In this document: positions 8,523 through 16,871 of the stretch, piece by piece
Layout: the number at the start of each line of letters is the position of its first letter
Numbering within the stretch: position 1 is the stretch's first letter
Origin: an uncultured Eubacteriales bacterium
GTDB lineage: Bacteria; Bacillota; Clostridia; Christensenellales; QALW01
Direction of reading: 5' to 3'
Length of the DNA: 64,000 nt
NCBI GenBank assembly: GCA_900547955.1
Contig: URIR01000002.1
Location: forward strand, 49,194 to 113,193
Position numbers and translations under genes: made by a program
Notes under the pieces: model-generated
The model's database searches: none
Told to the model about the DNA's origin: nothing
The model's input: the letters and a program-made list of their open reading frames with translations, nothing else

Positions 8523-8917
8523 AACTCCTTAAAACAGGCGTTCAGAATACCATTAATATAGGACGGCGATTTATCATTGCAATATTTCTTAGCCAGTTCC
8601 ACAGCCTGGTCTATAGAAGTCTTGGGCGGAACGTCGTCAATAAACAGCATTTCGCAGACCGCCAAGCGCAGTATGGCCATATCAGTACGCGGCAAACGTT
8701 CAGGCGTCCAATCAATCAGCTTATCAGATATGGTTTTATCAATACGCGCCCTATTCGACTTAAAGCAGTCCAGCACGCCGTTTATATAAAGCAAATCCGC
8801 ATCGCCGAACTGCTCCGCGTCAAACAGCGCAGCATACCCCTCGGGCGGAGTCTGATTATCAAAGGACAGCTCAAACAACAGCTTGAACGCAATTTCCCTG
8901 GCTTCTATACGCCCCAT
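8519..8917 (-). CDS. nusB: Transcription antitermination factor NusB
   Basis: This 132-aa all-helical RNA-binding protein joins NusE (S10) in the antitermination complex on rRNA leader transcripts. The N-terminal REIAFKLLFELSF and the C-terminal DVPPKTSIDQAVELAKKYCNDKSPSYINGIL are typical of the family. It is the first gene of the nusB, TsaD-like, xseA, xseB, ispA run. Confidence 0.93.
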   Translation of the reverse strand: MGRIEAREIAFKLLFELSFDNQTPPEGYAALFDAEQFGDADLLYINGVLDCFKSNRARIDKTISDKLIDWTPERLPRTDMAILRLAVCEMLFIDDVPPKTSIDQAVELAKKYCNDKSPSYINGILNACFKEL

Positions 8918-9096
8918 TTTACAGCTCCTTTAAAAAATAATAAGCAGCTTTTTACTACTCTTTAAAAGCCACAACAAACATATTAACACAATTCCTTAAA
9001 TTTCACAATTAATTTATACTGAGATGCAGGCAGTAAAAACAATATTTTAAGAAATTACGATTAAAAACAAGCAGCGCGTATGCCTGGAAGAATATT
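8918..9096. other. Intergenic region upstream of nusB
   Basis: AT-rich stretch that probably carries the nusB promoter, though no -35/-10 pair stands out. No gene is seen. Confidence 0.3.
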
Positions 9097-9281
9097 TTTA
9101 TTATCCCGCGCATAAAGGAGCCAGGGGGGCGGCGCGGAATTTTTGCGCCCTTTCAGGGCGCAAAAATAGAGCGCAGCCAATATGCCGCGAAAGCTTGCTT
9201 TCTCGGTATATTGGCTGCGCTGGGCCAGGCTTCGCCTGGCTCCGCGCCGCCCCCTGGCTCCTTTATGCGCGGGATAATAAA
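9097..9281. repeat. Three-hairpin cruciform element E2
   Basis: The outer arms 9097-9138 and 9241-9281 are about 41 bp and pair with a single one-base length difference in a G-run. Near the junction they carry GGGGGCGGCGCGG. Three hairpins lie inside: 9140-9166 (GCGCCC/GGGCGC flanked by A/T runs), 9170-9222 (a long stem with AGCGCAGCCAATAT and its complement), and 9224-9240 (GCCAGGC, TTCG-like loop). It lies between nusB and the broken acetyltransferase gene, downstream of the latter. It shares architecture, not hairpin sequence, with E1 and E3-E6. Confidence 0.85.
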
Positions 9282-9393
9282 GAGCCGCTTCGTGGTAAAA
9301 AAAACGGCCGTCCCAAAAGAGGACATACGGATAGCAGACATGGACATAACGCGCGGACGGTCATGCCTCTTTTTTCACCCCTATAAAAAGTAT

Positions 9394-9924
9394 TTAAAGC
9401 ACGCATTCCAGCTGGCAGTCAAACGGCTCTTTTTCAACATGTGATTGATTATACTCAGTTGCTTCTATACATCCCATACTTCTATAAAACTCTTGACTTT
9501 CTACCGCCGAATGAGCGGAAATATATAATTTTTTTGCTGAATGCGCTTTCGCCCAAACCTTTGCCGCATTGAAAAGCACTTTGCCTATTCCGCATTTTCT
9601 CATATCCTCTGAAACATAAATATTGGTTAAATCAAGATACTGATGCGCGCTGCCAAACAGATTGCTTTCCACAGAAACAAAACCTTTAAGTTGGTCATTA
9701 TAAAAGGCGGCATAAACAAAGCCACCCGAGCGAACCGTTTTCTGTAAATTTAAAACCAATTCTTTATAGTCAGCTTCCGTCCATTCGTCAATAAATGGAG
9801 CGTCCTCTACTGTCTACTGTCCGTTATGTTTACGCCAACACTTTGCGACTACCTGATGACGTATAAAATTAAGAAAGAGTTGTCTGCAAATCTCATTTTC
9901 CAATAAATTTCTATATGTCAGCAT
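9394..9924 (-). pseudogene. GNAT acetyltransferase broken by an in-frame TAG
   Basis: From ATG 9924 (GGAGAGG just upstream) the frame reads MLTYRNLLENEICR through HNGQ, meets TAG at 9814-9816, and continues in the same frame with TVEDAPFIDEW and then a normal GNAT body to 9394. That body includes the acetyl-CoA-binding region (EDMRKCGIGKVLFNAA) and SAVESQEFYRSMGC. Joining both parts gives about 176 residues, the usual size for this group. A single TGG to TAG transition at codon 37 would explain the break. TAG ends other genes here (the XRE gene at 24305 and cdaR), so readthrough by reassignment is unlikely. A sequencing error is possible. Confidence 0.8.
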
Positions 9925-10000
9925 TTTCCTCTCCATGTTAAATCCTCATTATCGTTCTATTGAAACCGCTAAAATTATAGCATACAAAGAAAAGCGCATC

Positions 10001-10211
10001 AAGCTGGCCCTATCCCTCAGTATAATTATACTAAGGGCTAGTTTGCTCACTAACCGCTTGCGAGCGGTGGTACTGCTACTGCCTGACGACGGCCGCATGC
10101 TCTCCGAGAAGAACGCGTCGGCAGGCCGTTTACAGATGATATTACTAAAGCTGGAGGCTGTCAATAGATTGGCTGCGCCTTGCCTGCGGCGCCCTTGACA
10201 GCTTCCAGCTT
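10001..10211. repeat. Multi-hairpin intergenic region
   Basis: A 340-bp stretch without a gene contains several hairpins in a row. 10001-10045 is a bulged palindrome centred on GTATAATTATAC. Next comes a small GCTTGCGAGC hairpin near 10060, and then CCTGACGACG paired with CGTCGGCAGG further on. The last is 10148-10164 paired with 10195-10211 (16 of 17 positions) around an inner GGCTGCG/CGGCGCC stem. It may be a decayed relative of the cruciform elements or an untranslated RNA; it has no coding signal. Confidence 0.45.
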
Positions 10212-10304
10212 CATTACTTTGCGGAAACCAAGAGGTGCTTAATCCCTCTCTCTTTCGGAATGTATTCTTTTTCAGGAATACTTTCCTGGCAAATAGTTTA
10301 CCGC

Positions 10305-12214
10305 TTATTTATTCTTCTTTCTTCTTGCCGCAATTACACCCGAGCCCGCAGCCGCGGCCAGCGCAAAGGCTAAAGTAGCAAAATCGCCGTTATTATCGCC
10401 CGGCTTATCTGTATTCCAGGCATAGCCGTAAGCGTCCTTAAAGGCGTCGGCATATTCATCTGTTTTTTCGCCTAAACCCGATATATCAACGCCTTTTTCT
10501 TCAGCCTCAGCCAAAAGCGCATAAAGCTCGGTTATAGCATCCTTCCATGCCTCTTCATTTTTCTTATCCATATCCGCGCCGAATAAATCAGCTAAAGCGG
10601 CGTCCATCGCCTCTATTAAAGCGGCCACCGCATTATACTCGGCCAGCGCCGCGGCATAAGCTTCCCCGTAATTCTCTCCCAGCTCAGGATTAGCAGTAAG
10701 CAGCGCGCTTATTGAATCCAAAACTGCTTTAGCGTCATTATAATTAGACGCGTTAATGCTTTCAGGCAGCCGAGCTAAAAGCGCCTCCAGTTCCTCCGCA
10801 GTACCGTCCGGTTCTTCAACAGGATTTTCTCCCGCCTTATACAAAAGCGCGCCCAATCCGTTTAAGGAAATAACCGCCGTCTTATCCGTTCTGCTCTGGA
10901 AAAATACGCCGGGCTCCCAATAAAGCGTATACTCATCGTTAGAATGGTCAAAGTTGCCCTTAAGCTCTTCGGAATTGCTGTTACCTATGCGGGTAACGGG
11001 AATGCAGAGATAACCATCAAAGCCGGCGGGTATAACAACCTGATAACGGCTCATGGAATAAATAACCTCCGCTCTCTGCGCCTGGCCGTCTCTGCTGACT
11101 AAATATATTCCGTCGCATCCCTCGGCCTCGCCCGTGAGATAGAAGTTGCCGTCCGTACCGCCGCCGTTCCAGCGATATCCCTGGAAGCCCAGACTGGATT
11201 CGCCTGCATAGTTGGTTATATCAAATACCAGGCTGGACGCGGCCCTTTTAACATTAAGGTCAAAGCTATCTCTATAATCCCCTTTATTTCCATTATAAGC
11301 GTCAAATTTAACCTCAGTATACTGACTTTCGCCAGCCGAAGCGGCAATTATAGGCTTATTTAAATCGCTTAGCATAATCATCTGGTCGGCGTCAAAAATT
11401 GTTCCGTCAGCATGTCCGTCTTCAAATGTAAATGTAAAGCCCGGCACGTCATGCCATTCTTTAGTGGTACCGTTGTAGTAGCTCATATAAACATAATAGG
11501 TAGTACCTACTGTAAAGGTAAAATGGCTGTCCAAAACCTGAACACCGTCCACCAAGCCGTTGTCGTCTGTCATGGAGCTGGGACCAATTCTCCAAAGGGA
11601 GGAAGGAACTACATTATTTAGGCGCTTTATCGTGCCATCCTTATTACCGTTATCCTTAGGCTCAGTATATATGCCCATTTCTGCCCAGCTCGCTCCTTCA
11701 AAAGGCGTAAAATAAATATTGGCTGTCATATTTGTCGTATCGCAGTCAACATATATTTCTCTTTCAGGCTGAGTATACTCGCCGGGATAAGTAAACTCAA
11801 AGCATTTGGAAATTTCCCATGCACTACCATTTACAGGGGTTGCGAGATATGTGTAATACTTTTGACCGGGAACAAATTCAAAATAATCCACCAAATCGAC
11901 CTTGTCTAAGTTGCCCACGGTACGGGAAGAGCTGTTCACATCGCTTCCTCCGCGCTTCACCCGGCCATCATTGAGGCTGTCTCCATAGGTATTCCATATA
12001 TCCCAAAACCCTCTTTATCAGGTTTTTCGGTTAATAAGAACATTTCCACCCATTGAGTGCCGGACGGCGGAGTATAATTAAACGTAGCCGTGCCCGCCTC
12101 TTGGTCAAAACTGACGCTTATCTGCCAGTCAAAGCCGTCCGCTGCCGCAGCCGGGATAACCGCCAATCCCAGAAGCATGCAAACGGATAAAAGAATTCCA
12201 AGAAACTTTTTCAT
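10305..12214 (-). pseudogene. Secreted multidomain surface protein, frameshifted
   Basis: The first part (12214-11957) encodes a clear signal peptide (MKKFLGILLSVCMLLGLAV, cleavage near AAAADG) and the start of a beta-sandwich repeat, then stops at TGA. The next frame continues to 10305. Reading back, the second frame has no stop upstream of its GTG and gives TYGDSLNDGRVKRGG. This aligns with NKDGTIKRLN in the following repeat, so one gene of about 636 residues was split by a frameshift near 11985-12000. It contains two related beta-sandwich repeats, a carbohydrate-binding-like domain (RWNGGGTDGNFYLTG) and alpha-helical repeats. A C-terminal hydrophobic segment with a basic tail (ARRKKNK) resembles a degenerate sorting signal. 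An assembly error cannot be excluded. Confidence 0.75.
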
Positions 12215-12480
12215 TTATGTAGACTCCTTTCATTTTGTTAATAATATTTTATCGTTTTTTGACGAAATAGTAAATGCTCAAACTTATCTTTTTCGCGCAT
12301 TAAAGTAGCACTATTCTAACTTTTGGCAGTAAAACTATGTTAAATTTAACCTTTGATAAATAATGAAATTACAGTATAATACGCCGTAGATTTCTGCTTA
12401 AAACATTCTTTTGCCGCAGATGAAGCTGATACGCTTGTAAAAAGCGTTTACGCTAATTGCGCCTCCTATTAAAAATAAAA
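12215..12480. other. Intergenic region between spore-protein and surface-protein genes
   Basis: AT-rich, no gene seen. It should hold the minus-strand promoter of the surface protein gene; I could not define it with confidence. Confidence 0.3.
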
Positions 12481-12506
12481 AAAGAGAAGCGTTGCCGCTT
12501 CTCTTT
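12481..12506 (-). terminator. Terminator of the spore-protein pair
   Basis: A perfect 10-bp stem (AAAGAGAAGC with GCTTCTCTTT) and 6-base loop. Read on the minus strand it is followed by a T-run (TTTTTTTATTTTTA), 45 bases after the second spore-protein stop. Confidence 0.85.
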
Positions 12507-12550
12507 GCGAAAATACTCTTTAAAAATATTTTCGTAAACACCTCTTAATA

Positions 12551-12745
12551 TTACTTAGAGGTTCTCTCATAGGATTCGATCATGCGCTTAACCATCTCGC
12601 CGCCGATAGAACCAGCCTCGCGGGAAGTTAAATCGCCGTTATAGCCCTGCTTGAGATTAACTCCCACCTGCTTGGCAACCTCGTTCTTAAGGTTGTTCAT
12701 AGCCTGCTTCGCTTCGGGTACAACCAGCTTATTGCTTCTAGCCAT
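12551..12745 (-). CDS. Small acid-soluble spore protein, alpha/beta type (2)
   Basis: This 64-aa protein coats and protects DNA in the dormant spore. It has the family hallmarks EAKQAMNNLKNEVA, the germination protease site region, and GDLTSREAGSIGGEMVKRMIE. It is closely related to the neighbouring copy at 12797-12991, a tandem duplication. A strong AGGAGGTG ribosome site precedes the start. Expression in the forespore under sigma-G is expected from the family; no clear sigma-G promoter was identified by eye. Confidence 0.95.
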   Translation of the reverse strand: MARSNKLVVPEAKQAMNNLKNEVAKQVGVNLKQGYNGDLTSREAGSIGGEMVKRMIESYERTSK

Positions 12746-12796
12746 TTCTTTTTCACCTCCTGGTCATTATTTAATGAATATCGGTATAAATATAAC

Positions 12797-12991
12797 TTAC
12801 TTGTTGCCGCGCTGATACGACTCGATCATCCTGCGAACCATCTCGCCGCCTACGCTGCCGTTCTGCTTAGCAGTCAGATCGCCGTTATAGCCCTGCTTCA
12901 GGTTTACTCCCATGGAGCTGGCCACTTCATATTTGAAGTTGTCCATAGCCTGCTTCGCCTCGGGAACCACAAGTTTATTGCTTGACGCCAT
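12797..12991 (-). CDS. Small acid-soluble spore protein, alpha/beta type (1)
   Basis: This 64-aa DNA-binding spore protein is the upstream member of a tandem pair, about 80% identical to the downstream copy. It has EAKQAMDNFKYEVASSMGVNLKQGYNGDLTAKQNGSVGGEMVRRMIESYQ split over the two conserved helices. The ribosome site AAGGAGGTG lies close to the ATG. The pair shows that the organism belongs to an endospore-forming lineage. Confidence 0.95.
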   Translation of the reverse strand: MASSNKLVVPEAKQAMDNFKYEVASSMGVNLKQGYNGDLTAKQNGSVGGEMVRRMIESYQRGNK

Positions 12992-13155
12992 TTAAAATTC
13001 ACCTCCTTAAGAAGTTTCTGATATTATTTTGCTATATTAATTTAGAAATATTACAGGTAATTTATAGAAAATTCATTTTTCTTAAATAATGCAAGAAATC
13101 AAATTTACACGCATACAATAAATAATATAAAAAACAGCCGAACGGAGGCGCAACC

Positions 13156-13413
13156 ATGAGTGAAAGGTATACCGATTTAAGACAGAAGGAAGTAGTAAAT
13201 CTATGCGACGGCAAGCGATTAGGCTGCATATGCGACGTTATAGTAGATGTGTCCTGCGGAAAAATAGAGGCTATAGTAGTGCCGGGACAGTGCGGGATAT
13301 CATCTATTTTTAAAGGCGGCAAGGATATTATAGTCCCCTGGAACAAAATCTGCAAATTCGGAGAGGACGTAATACTGGTGGACGTCAGCGGCTTAGGGCT
13401 GCGCAAGGGCTGA
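13156..13413 (+). CDS. YlmC/YmxH family sporulation protein
   Basis: This 85-aa single PRC-barrel-like domain has the family pattern YTDLRQKEVVNLCDGKRLG, a central KIEAIVVPG and a terminal IVPWNKICKFGEDVILVD. The family is common in spore formers and named for sporulation-associated genes; the molecular role is not known. It is divergent from the spore-protein genes across a 165-base spacer. ACGGAGGCG precedes the ATG by a few bases. Confidence 0.88.
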   Translation: MSERYTDLRQKEVVNLCDGKRLGCICDVIVDVSCGKIEAIVVPGQCGISSIFKGGKDIIVPWNKICKFGEDVILVDVSGLGLRKG

Positions 13414-13864
13414 CGTCTATTTTAAAATAAGCAATTGCTATTACTGCCTGATTTTTACAAAACTTCAGCTTTTTACATATCGATTTATATCCGTAGTTTG
13501 CTGTAATACTACTACCCTCAGTTTACAAAGAAGACGGCCAAAAAGCATAAATCTGCGTCCTGCCGCGTCGCTTTCGCCCCAAGCGCGCCCGGGTTTATTA
13601 AATATGCCCATCAACAGAGGATTGCAACGCAGGATTACAGCGTTTCCGAAGCGTTCGGACAAGTTAAATTTTAAGGCATACGATAAAAAAGGCCCGCGCC
13701 GGCGCCGACGCTATATAATAAGCAAAAGTTCTTACCGTTACCTAGAAGAATAAATGTTCTTCTAGGTAAGGCCGACACAATATATTCAGAATAAACGCCA
13801 TACATATTATCGACAAATAATTTTTGAAAAACAATTGAATGTACCCGGCGTCAAAAAATTTACG
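13414..13864. other. 450-bp intergenic region
   Basis: No gene is seen. The only clear structure is the 13-bp hairpin at 13738-13769. A GC-rich patch, GCCCGCGCCGGCGCCG, lies near 13692. Confidence 0.35.
13738..13769. repeat. Perfect 13-bp hairpin
   Basis: TTACCTAGAAGAA at 13738-13750 and its exact complement at 13757-13769 close on a 6-base loop. No T-run follows on either strand, so it is not a standard terminator. It lies about 95 bases upstream of the flavoprotein promoter and could be a protein-binding site. Confidence 0.6.
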
Positions 13865-13893
13865 TTGAAATTAAACGCGCCATGATGTATAAT
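13865..13893 (+). promoter_or_regulatory. Sigma-A promoter of the flavin reductase-rubredoxin gene
   Basis: TTGAAA at 13865-13870 and TATAAT at 13888-13893 with a 17-base spacer. Confidence 0.75.
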
Positions 13894-13905
13894 TTAAACT
13901 GTCTA

Positions 13906-13919
13906 AATACTGGAGTATT
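13906..13919. promoter_or_regulatory. Operator-like palindrome downstream of the -10
   Basis: AATACTGGAGTATT is a perfect 6-bp-arm palindrome starting 12 bases after the -10 box, around the expected transcription start. The position suits a repressor operator; the regulator is unknown. Confidence 0.5.
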
Positions 13920-13972
13920 CCTCAGTTTTAACATACAACAGAACGGAGAAAAAATTTACGGAGGTTTTAAGA

Positions 13973-14587
13973 ATGAACAAAAGTATTCTTTACAAGCTGT
14001 CTTATGGATTATACGCTATAGGCGCGCAGGACGGAGCGTGCATAGCCAATACTGTATTTCAGATTACCAGTACGCCCGCCGTTATTGCCCTGAGCATGAA
14101 TAAAAACAACGCGACTCACGACCTTATCCAAAAATCCGGACGTTTTTCAGTATCTATTTTAAACGAGGACGTCCCGTCCGAGATTATCAGCACGCTTGGC
14201 TTTGCCTCGTCCAGAGATACCGATAAATTTACCGGGCTGCCCTGGAAGAAAATAAACGGACTGCCCGTATTGGAAAAAGGCAGCTCTGGTTATCTGTTAT
14301 GCGAAGTGATATCCTCATCTGATTTAGGCACGCATACCGTATTCTTCGCAGCCGTTCAGGAAGCCGAAGCTGTTCAAGAGGGCCGCGTTATGACTTATGA
14401 ATACTATCATAATGTAATAAAGGGTAAGGCTCCCAAAAACGCGCCTACCTATCAGGAACCCGAAATGGCGCAGGAGACCGGATATGTATGCACAGTTTGC
14501 GGATATTTTCATAAGGGCGAACTGCCTGAAGGCTTTAGATGCCCCGTCTGCGGCATGCCAGCGGACAAATTCAAAAAAGTGCCGTAA
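13973..14587 (+). CDS. Flavin reductase-like protein fused to rubredoxin
   Basis: This 204-aa cytoplasmic electron-transfer protein has an N-terminal flavin reductase-like split barrel that binds FMN (residues 1-155; YKLSYGLYAIGA, STPAVIALSMNKNNATHDLI, GRFSVSIL). The C-terminal rubredoxin domain (about 168-204) has CTVCGY and CPVCG holding one iron. This is the layout of high-molecular-weight rubredoxin, which in anaerobes passes electrons to oxygen- or NO-reducing flavodiiron proteins. Such an oxygen-defence role is inferred. ACGGAGG sits upstream of ATG 13973. It has its own promoter and an operator-like palindrome, and is followed by element E3. Confidence 0.92.
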   Translation: MNKSILYKLSYGLYAIGAQDGACIANTVFQITSTPAVIALSMNKNNATHDLIQKSGRFSVSILNEDVPSEIISTLGFASSRDTDKFTGLPWKKINGLPVLEKGSSGYLLCEVISSSDLGTHTVFFAAVQEAEAVQEGRVMTYEYYHNVIKGKAPKNAPTYQEPEMAQETGYVCTVCGYFHKGELPEGFRCPVCGMPADKFKKVP

Positions 14588-14605
14588 TATGCTGATTAAA
14601 TAGGA

Positions 14606-14738
14606 TTTCAGCGCAGAAAAAGCCCCAGGGGGGCGGCGTTGGGCAGGCTTATTAAGCCTGCCTGGGCCGGGCCTAAGGCCCGGCCCGCGGCCGAAGGCCG
14701 CGCAACGCCGCCCCCCTGGGGCTTTTTCTGCGCTGAAA
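14606..14738. repeat. Three-hairpin cruciform element E3
   Basis: The outer arms 14606-14640 and 14704-14738 are 35 bp and perfectly complementary, with AGGGGGGCGGCGTT at the junction end. Inner hairpins: 14642-14662 (GGCAGGCTT/AAGCCTGCC), 14664-14686 (GGGCCGGGCC/GGCCCGGCCC) and 14687-14702 (GCGGCC/GGCCGC). It lies between convergent genes (flavoprotein and CD1247-like), where it might also terminate both. Confidence 0.88.
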
Positions 14739-14833
14739 CCTGCGTCCGTTAAAAACGCCCAGCCAGCGCTGCATTTTAAAATCTGCGCAATATATTGCCA
14801 ATAACGGGCAAACTCTTAAACTAACGTTTCCCC

Positions 14834-15145
14834 TTATTCCTCGTTGTCCTCAGCGTCGTCGCAACAGCACTCATCATCGTCACAGCAGCAGTCATCGTCG
14901 CAGAAGCACTCGTCCTCATATTCGTCGCCGTAAATAGCCGCTTCGGCCTCAGCCAAATCTCCGTCCAGTTCATCCACATAAGCTCCCAGCTCGTCAATGG
15001 ATTCCTGATGGTCCTCAAGGTCAAAGGCTATAAGCTCCAGCGCATTAACTATTTCTGAAATAAGCTTTCCCTCGGTAGTATTGGTGTCAAAATTGGCTCC
15101 CTCGATAAGTCCCTTAAGATAAGCAACCTTCTCATTAATAATCAT
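14834..15145 (-). CDS. CD1247-type protein with Cys/Asp-rich tail
   Basis: This 103-aa protein matches the CD1247 N-terminal domain seen in Clostridia: KVAYLKGLIEGANFDTNTTEGKL, then an acidic helical stretch ending in DLAEAEAAIYGDE. Relatives usually end in a zinc ribbon; here the last 25 residues are almost only Cys, Asp and Glu (ECFCDDDCCCDDDECCCDD), a likely metal-binding tail. The function is unknown. It follows efp and the Xaa-Pro peptidase gene on the same strand, a common clostridial order. AAGGAG precedes the ATG. Confidence 0.75.
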   Translation of the reverse strand: MIINEKVAYLKGLIEGANFDTNTTEGKLISEIVNALELIAFDLEDHQESIDELGAYVDELDGDLAEAEAAIYGDEYEDECFCDDDCCCDDDECCCDDAEDNEE

Positions 15146-15174
15146 GTTAATTTTTCTCCTTTATATATTAATAT

Positions 15175-15732
15175 TTACACGCGCTCCATGTATTCTCCGG
15201 TACGGGTATCCACACGGATGGTATCCCCAACGTTTACAAACAGAGGCACAGGGCATACATAGCCCGTTTCCAGCGTAGCCTGCTTAGTTATATTAGTAGC
15301 GGTATCTCCGCGCACTCCCGGCTCCGCATCCACAACCTTCAGCTCCACAAAATTCTCCGGCTCAACAGAAAAAGCCGTGCCCTTATAAAATTTTATATTA
15401 ACATTATCATTCTCTTTCATAAAAGGCAGCGCGCTCTCCACCTCCGACTTATTAAGGGGAAGCTGGTCGTAAGTTTCGTTGTCCATAAAATAGTATATCC
15501 CGCCGTCCTCGTATAAATACTGCATTTCCTTGCGCTCTATATGCGCAAGCGGATATTTATCCGAAGGATTAAACGTGCGCTCCAGCACCGCGCCTGTCAT
15601 TACGTTTTTAAGCTTGGTGCGCACAAACGCGGCTCCCTTGCCCGGCTTAACATGAAGAAAATCCACAATAACAAATACGCTTCCGTCTATCTCCACCGTA
15701 ACGCCTTTCCTAAAATCACCCGCTGTAATCAT
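15175..15732 (-). CDS. efp: Elongation factor P
   Basis: This 185-aa translation factor relieves ribosome stalling at polyproline. The three beta-barrel domains are complete: the KOW-like first domain has [17 protein letters not shown], whose PGKG loop lysine enters the peptidyl-transferase centre, and the C-terminal OB domain ends in [13 protein letters not shown]. No modification genes are in the window. GGAGGTAAGAG precedes the ATG. It lies 14 bases downstream of the Xaa-Pro peptidase gene. Confidence 0.95.
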   Translation of the reverse strand: MITAGDFRKGVTVEIDGSVFVIVDFLHVKPGKGAAFVRTKLKNVMTGAVLERTFNPSDKYPLAHIERKEMQYLYEDGGIYYFMDNETYDQLPLNKSEVESALPFMKENDNVNIKFYKGTAFSVEPENFVELKVVDAEPGVRGDTATNITKQATLETGYVCPVPLFVNVGDTIRVDTRTGEYMERV

Positions 15733-15746
15733 CTCTTACCTCCGTA

Positions 15747-16811
15747 TTATAAAATTATTAAATTATTATCCGACCGCGTAATATCCTCATATCCGCTTTC
15801 GGTTATAAAACACATGTTTTCTATGCGCACGCCGCCAATATTGGGAATATATATGCCCGGCTCAATGGTAACCACATTCCCGGGAAGAAGCATGCCGTCC
15901 CGTTTGTAGGAAAGTACCGGAAGCTCATGAATCTCAATTCCTACGCCATGGCCCAGCCCATGCCCGAAATATTCGCCGTATCCCTGCTGTCTGATATAGT
16001 CGCGTGCAATAGCGTCAATTTCCCTTACGCCCGCGCCCGGCCTTAAAAATTCCTTAGCCCTCTTATGCGCGTCCAATACGATATTATATATTTTCCGCAA
16101 TTCATTCGGCGGCTCGCCAACCGCCACCGTCCTGGTCATATCCGAACAGTAGCCGTCCTTTTTCGCGCCGAAATCCAATGTAAGCATATCCCCGCGTTTT
16201 AGCTTATACTCTCCGGGCTGAGCGTGAGGCTTTGCCCCGTTTATTCCCGCGGCGGCTATAGTCTCAAAGGCAAAACCGTCAGCGCCGCTTTTACGCATTA
16301 AATATTCTAATTCCGAAGCTATATCCGCTTCGCTCAAGCCGGGCTTTATATACTCTAGCAGCTTATTAAAAGCCGAATCGGTAATATGTTGGGCACGCTT
16401 TATCGCGTCCAGCTCATTTTTGTCCTTAACCGCCCTCTGCTCCCTAAGCATTTCTCCCACGGGCAGAAACTGCCCCTGCGCATCCCTGGACAATTCCATA
16501 TAAGCCGCCAGGCTTAAGGACAAATCCTGCACGCCCACGCGCTTAAGGCGCATATTCTTTATAATCGTGCCCGCCTCTTGCTCTAAAGAATAATTAACCT
16601 CTCTTATTTCAAACTGCTCCTGGGCGCGCTGAGCCGCCAGAATATAACGGCTGTCCGTTAAAAGAATGTCGTCGGCCTGAGAAATAAGCAGCAGGCAATT
16701 AGAGCTTAAAAGGCCCGAAAGATAAAATACGTCCGCCCGGTCGGTAACAACCAGCCCGTCCAACTCTAAAGCAGCCATATTCTCTTTCAGTTTATTAAGC
16801 CTGTCCAGCAT
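15747..16811 (-). CDS. Xaa-Pro aminopeptidase (M24 family)
   Basis: This 354-aa cytoplasmic peptidase removes N-terminal residues ahead of proline. A creatinase-like N-terminal domain is followed by the pita-bread domain. The five metal ligands are visible in DFGAKKDGYCSDMTRT (two Asp), GHGLGHGVGIEIHE (His), TIEPGIYI (Glu) and VRIENM (Glu). The start at 16811 (MLDRLNKLK) is preferred over 16838 because GGAGG lies seven bases upstream. Pairing with efp is typical of Firmicutes. Confidence 0.92.
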   Translation of the reverse strand: MLDRLNKLKENMAALELDGLVVTDRADVFYLSGLLSSNCLLLISQADDILLTDSRYILAAQRAQEQFEIREVNYSLEQEAGTIIKNMRLKRVGVQDLSLSLAAYMELSRDAQGQFLPVGEMLREQRAVKDKNELDAIKRAQHITDSAFNKLLEYIKPGLSEADIASELEYLMRKSGADGFAFETIAAAGINGAKPHAQPGEYKLKRGDMLTLDFGAKKDGYCSDMTRTVAVGEPPNELRKIYNIVLDAHKRAKEFLRPGAGVREIDAIARDYIRQQGYGEYFGHGLGHGVGIEIHELPVLSYKRDGMLLPGNVVTIEPGIYIPNIGGVRIENMCFITESGYEDITRSDNNLIIL

Positions 16812-16871
16812 ATTGCCTCCAATATTCATATCCCGCAATATAATAACATAAATATCCGCATTTGTGTAGCA

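Noticed and set aside
9814..9816. TAG read as a sense codon in the acetyltransferase gene
   Set aside because: TAG is a normal terminator for other genes in the window, such as the first XRE gene and cdaR.
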